A stretch of 31,461 bases of DNA from Gammaproteobacteria bacterium. GTDB lineage: Bacteria > Pseudomonadota > Gammaproteobacteria > Thiohalomonadales > Thiohalomonadaceae. Below, in pieces: positions 31,416 to 31,461 of this stretch. The translations under genes were made by a program, and so were the position numbers. The stretch spans positions 1-31,461 of the forward strand of contig JALOAT010000047.1 in NCBI GenBank assembly GCA_023228645.1. The letters are read 5' to 3'. Position 1 is the first letter of the stretch, and every line of letters begins with the position of its first letter. A model generated the notes under the pieces. It was not told where the DNA came from. It searched no databases and was given only the letters and a program-made list of their open reading frames with translations.

Positions 31416-31461
31416 ATGCGAAAGAACACGACCAAGGCGCTGCGAATGAGCGGTGCCGCAT
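31416..31461 (+). CDS. Possible start of a further gene, cut by the window end
   Basis: An ATG at 31416 with GAGG about 7 bases upstream opens a frame, MRKNTTKALRMSGAA, that is still open at the window edge. Fifteen codons are too few to identify a family. The GC content rises again here compared with the two cassette genes. Confidence 0.3.
   Translation, partial: MRKNTTKALRMSGAA

Overview
This is a GC-rich proteobacterial chromosome segment, most likely from a gammaproteobacterium with an anaerobic or facultative, possibly sulfur-oxidising or phototrophic, lifestyle. That assignment is inferred from gene content: the oxygen-independent ubiquinone genes ubiU, ubiV and ubiT, an Rnf complex, a giant pyruvate:ferredoxin oxidoreductase, and ppsA with ppsR. 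No rRNA, tRNA, CRISPR array or recombinase gene was seen.

Layout. (1) 1-1273: the C-terminal membrane part of a FeoB-type iron transporter, cut by the window edge. (2) 1287-3529, minus strand: a likely three-gene unit with an exported beta-propeller protein, a host-attachment/baeRF-family protein, and a shortened dehydroquinate-synthase-like (EboD-like) protein that has lost its zinc ligands. (3) 3696-4003: a self-contained small transcription unit with a near-consensus promoter, a 61-codon ORF and a strong terminator. (4) 4056-8325: mrfB and mrfA homologues (the mitomycin-repair exonuclease and helicase of Bacillus, yprB/yprA) divergent from lexA, with a candidate LexA operator between them. 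(5) 8495-11207, minus strand: ubiU, ubiV and ubiT, preceded by an FNR-type box correctly placed for a class II activator. (6) 11680-13854: a MenA/UbiA-family prenyltransferase, a decayed adenylate-cyclase/ATPase TPR pseudogene and a hypothetical gene. (7) 13985-29324: a LysR regulator divergent from rnfB, a 1639-residue pyruvate:ferredoxin oxidoreductase, rnfCDGEA, a 59-residue cysteine-rich membrane protein resembling NqrM, ppsA, a terminator, and ppsR. (8) 29325-31461: an accessory end with no clear gene in its first 700 bp, then two less GC-rich genes around a well-formed integron attC site.

How the genes fit together. The most coherent story is region 7. Rnf exchanges electrons between NADH and ferredoxin at the expense of, or to build, an ion gradient. 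The oxidoreductase interconverts acetyl-CoA + CO2 and pyruvate using ferredoxin. PpsA converts pyruvate to PEP, and PpsR switches PpsA on and off. Encoded together they form a plausible module that would either drive acetyl-CoA up to PEP with Rnf-generated low-potential electrons, or conserve energy from pyruvate oxidation. The direction cannot be read from sequence. The ubiUVT genes with their FNR site and the SOS-type mrfAB/lexA block are two further functional units. Several intergenic gaps carry different families of dispersed palindromic repeats.
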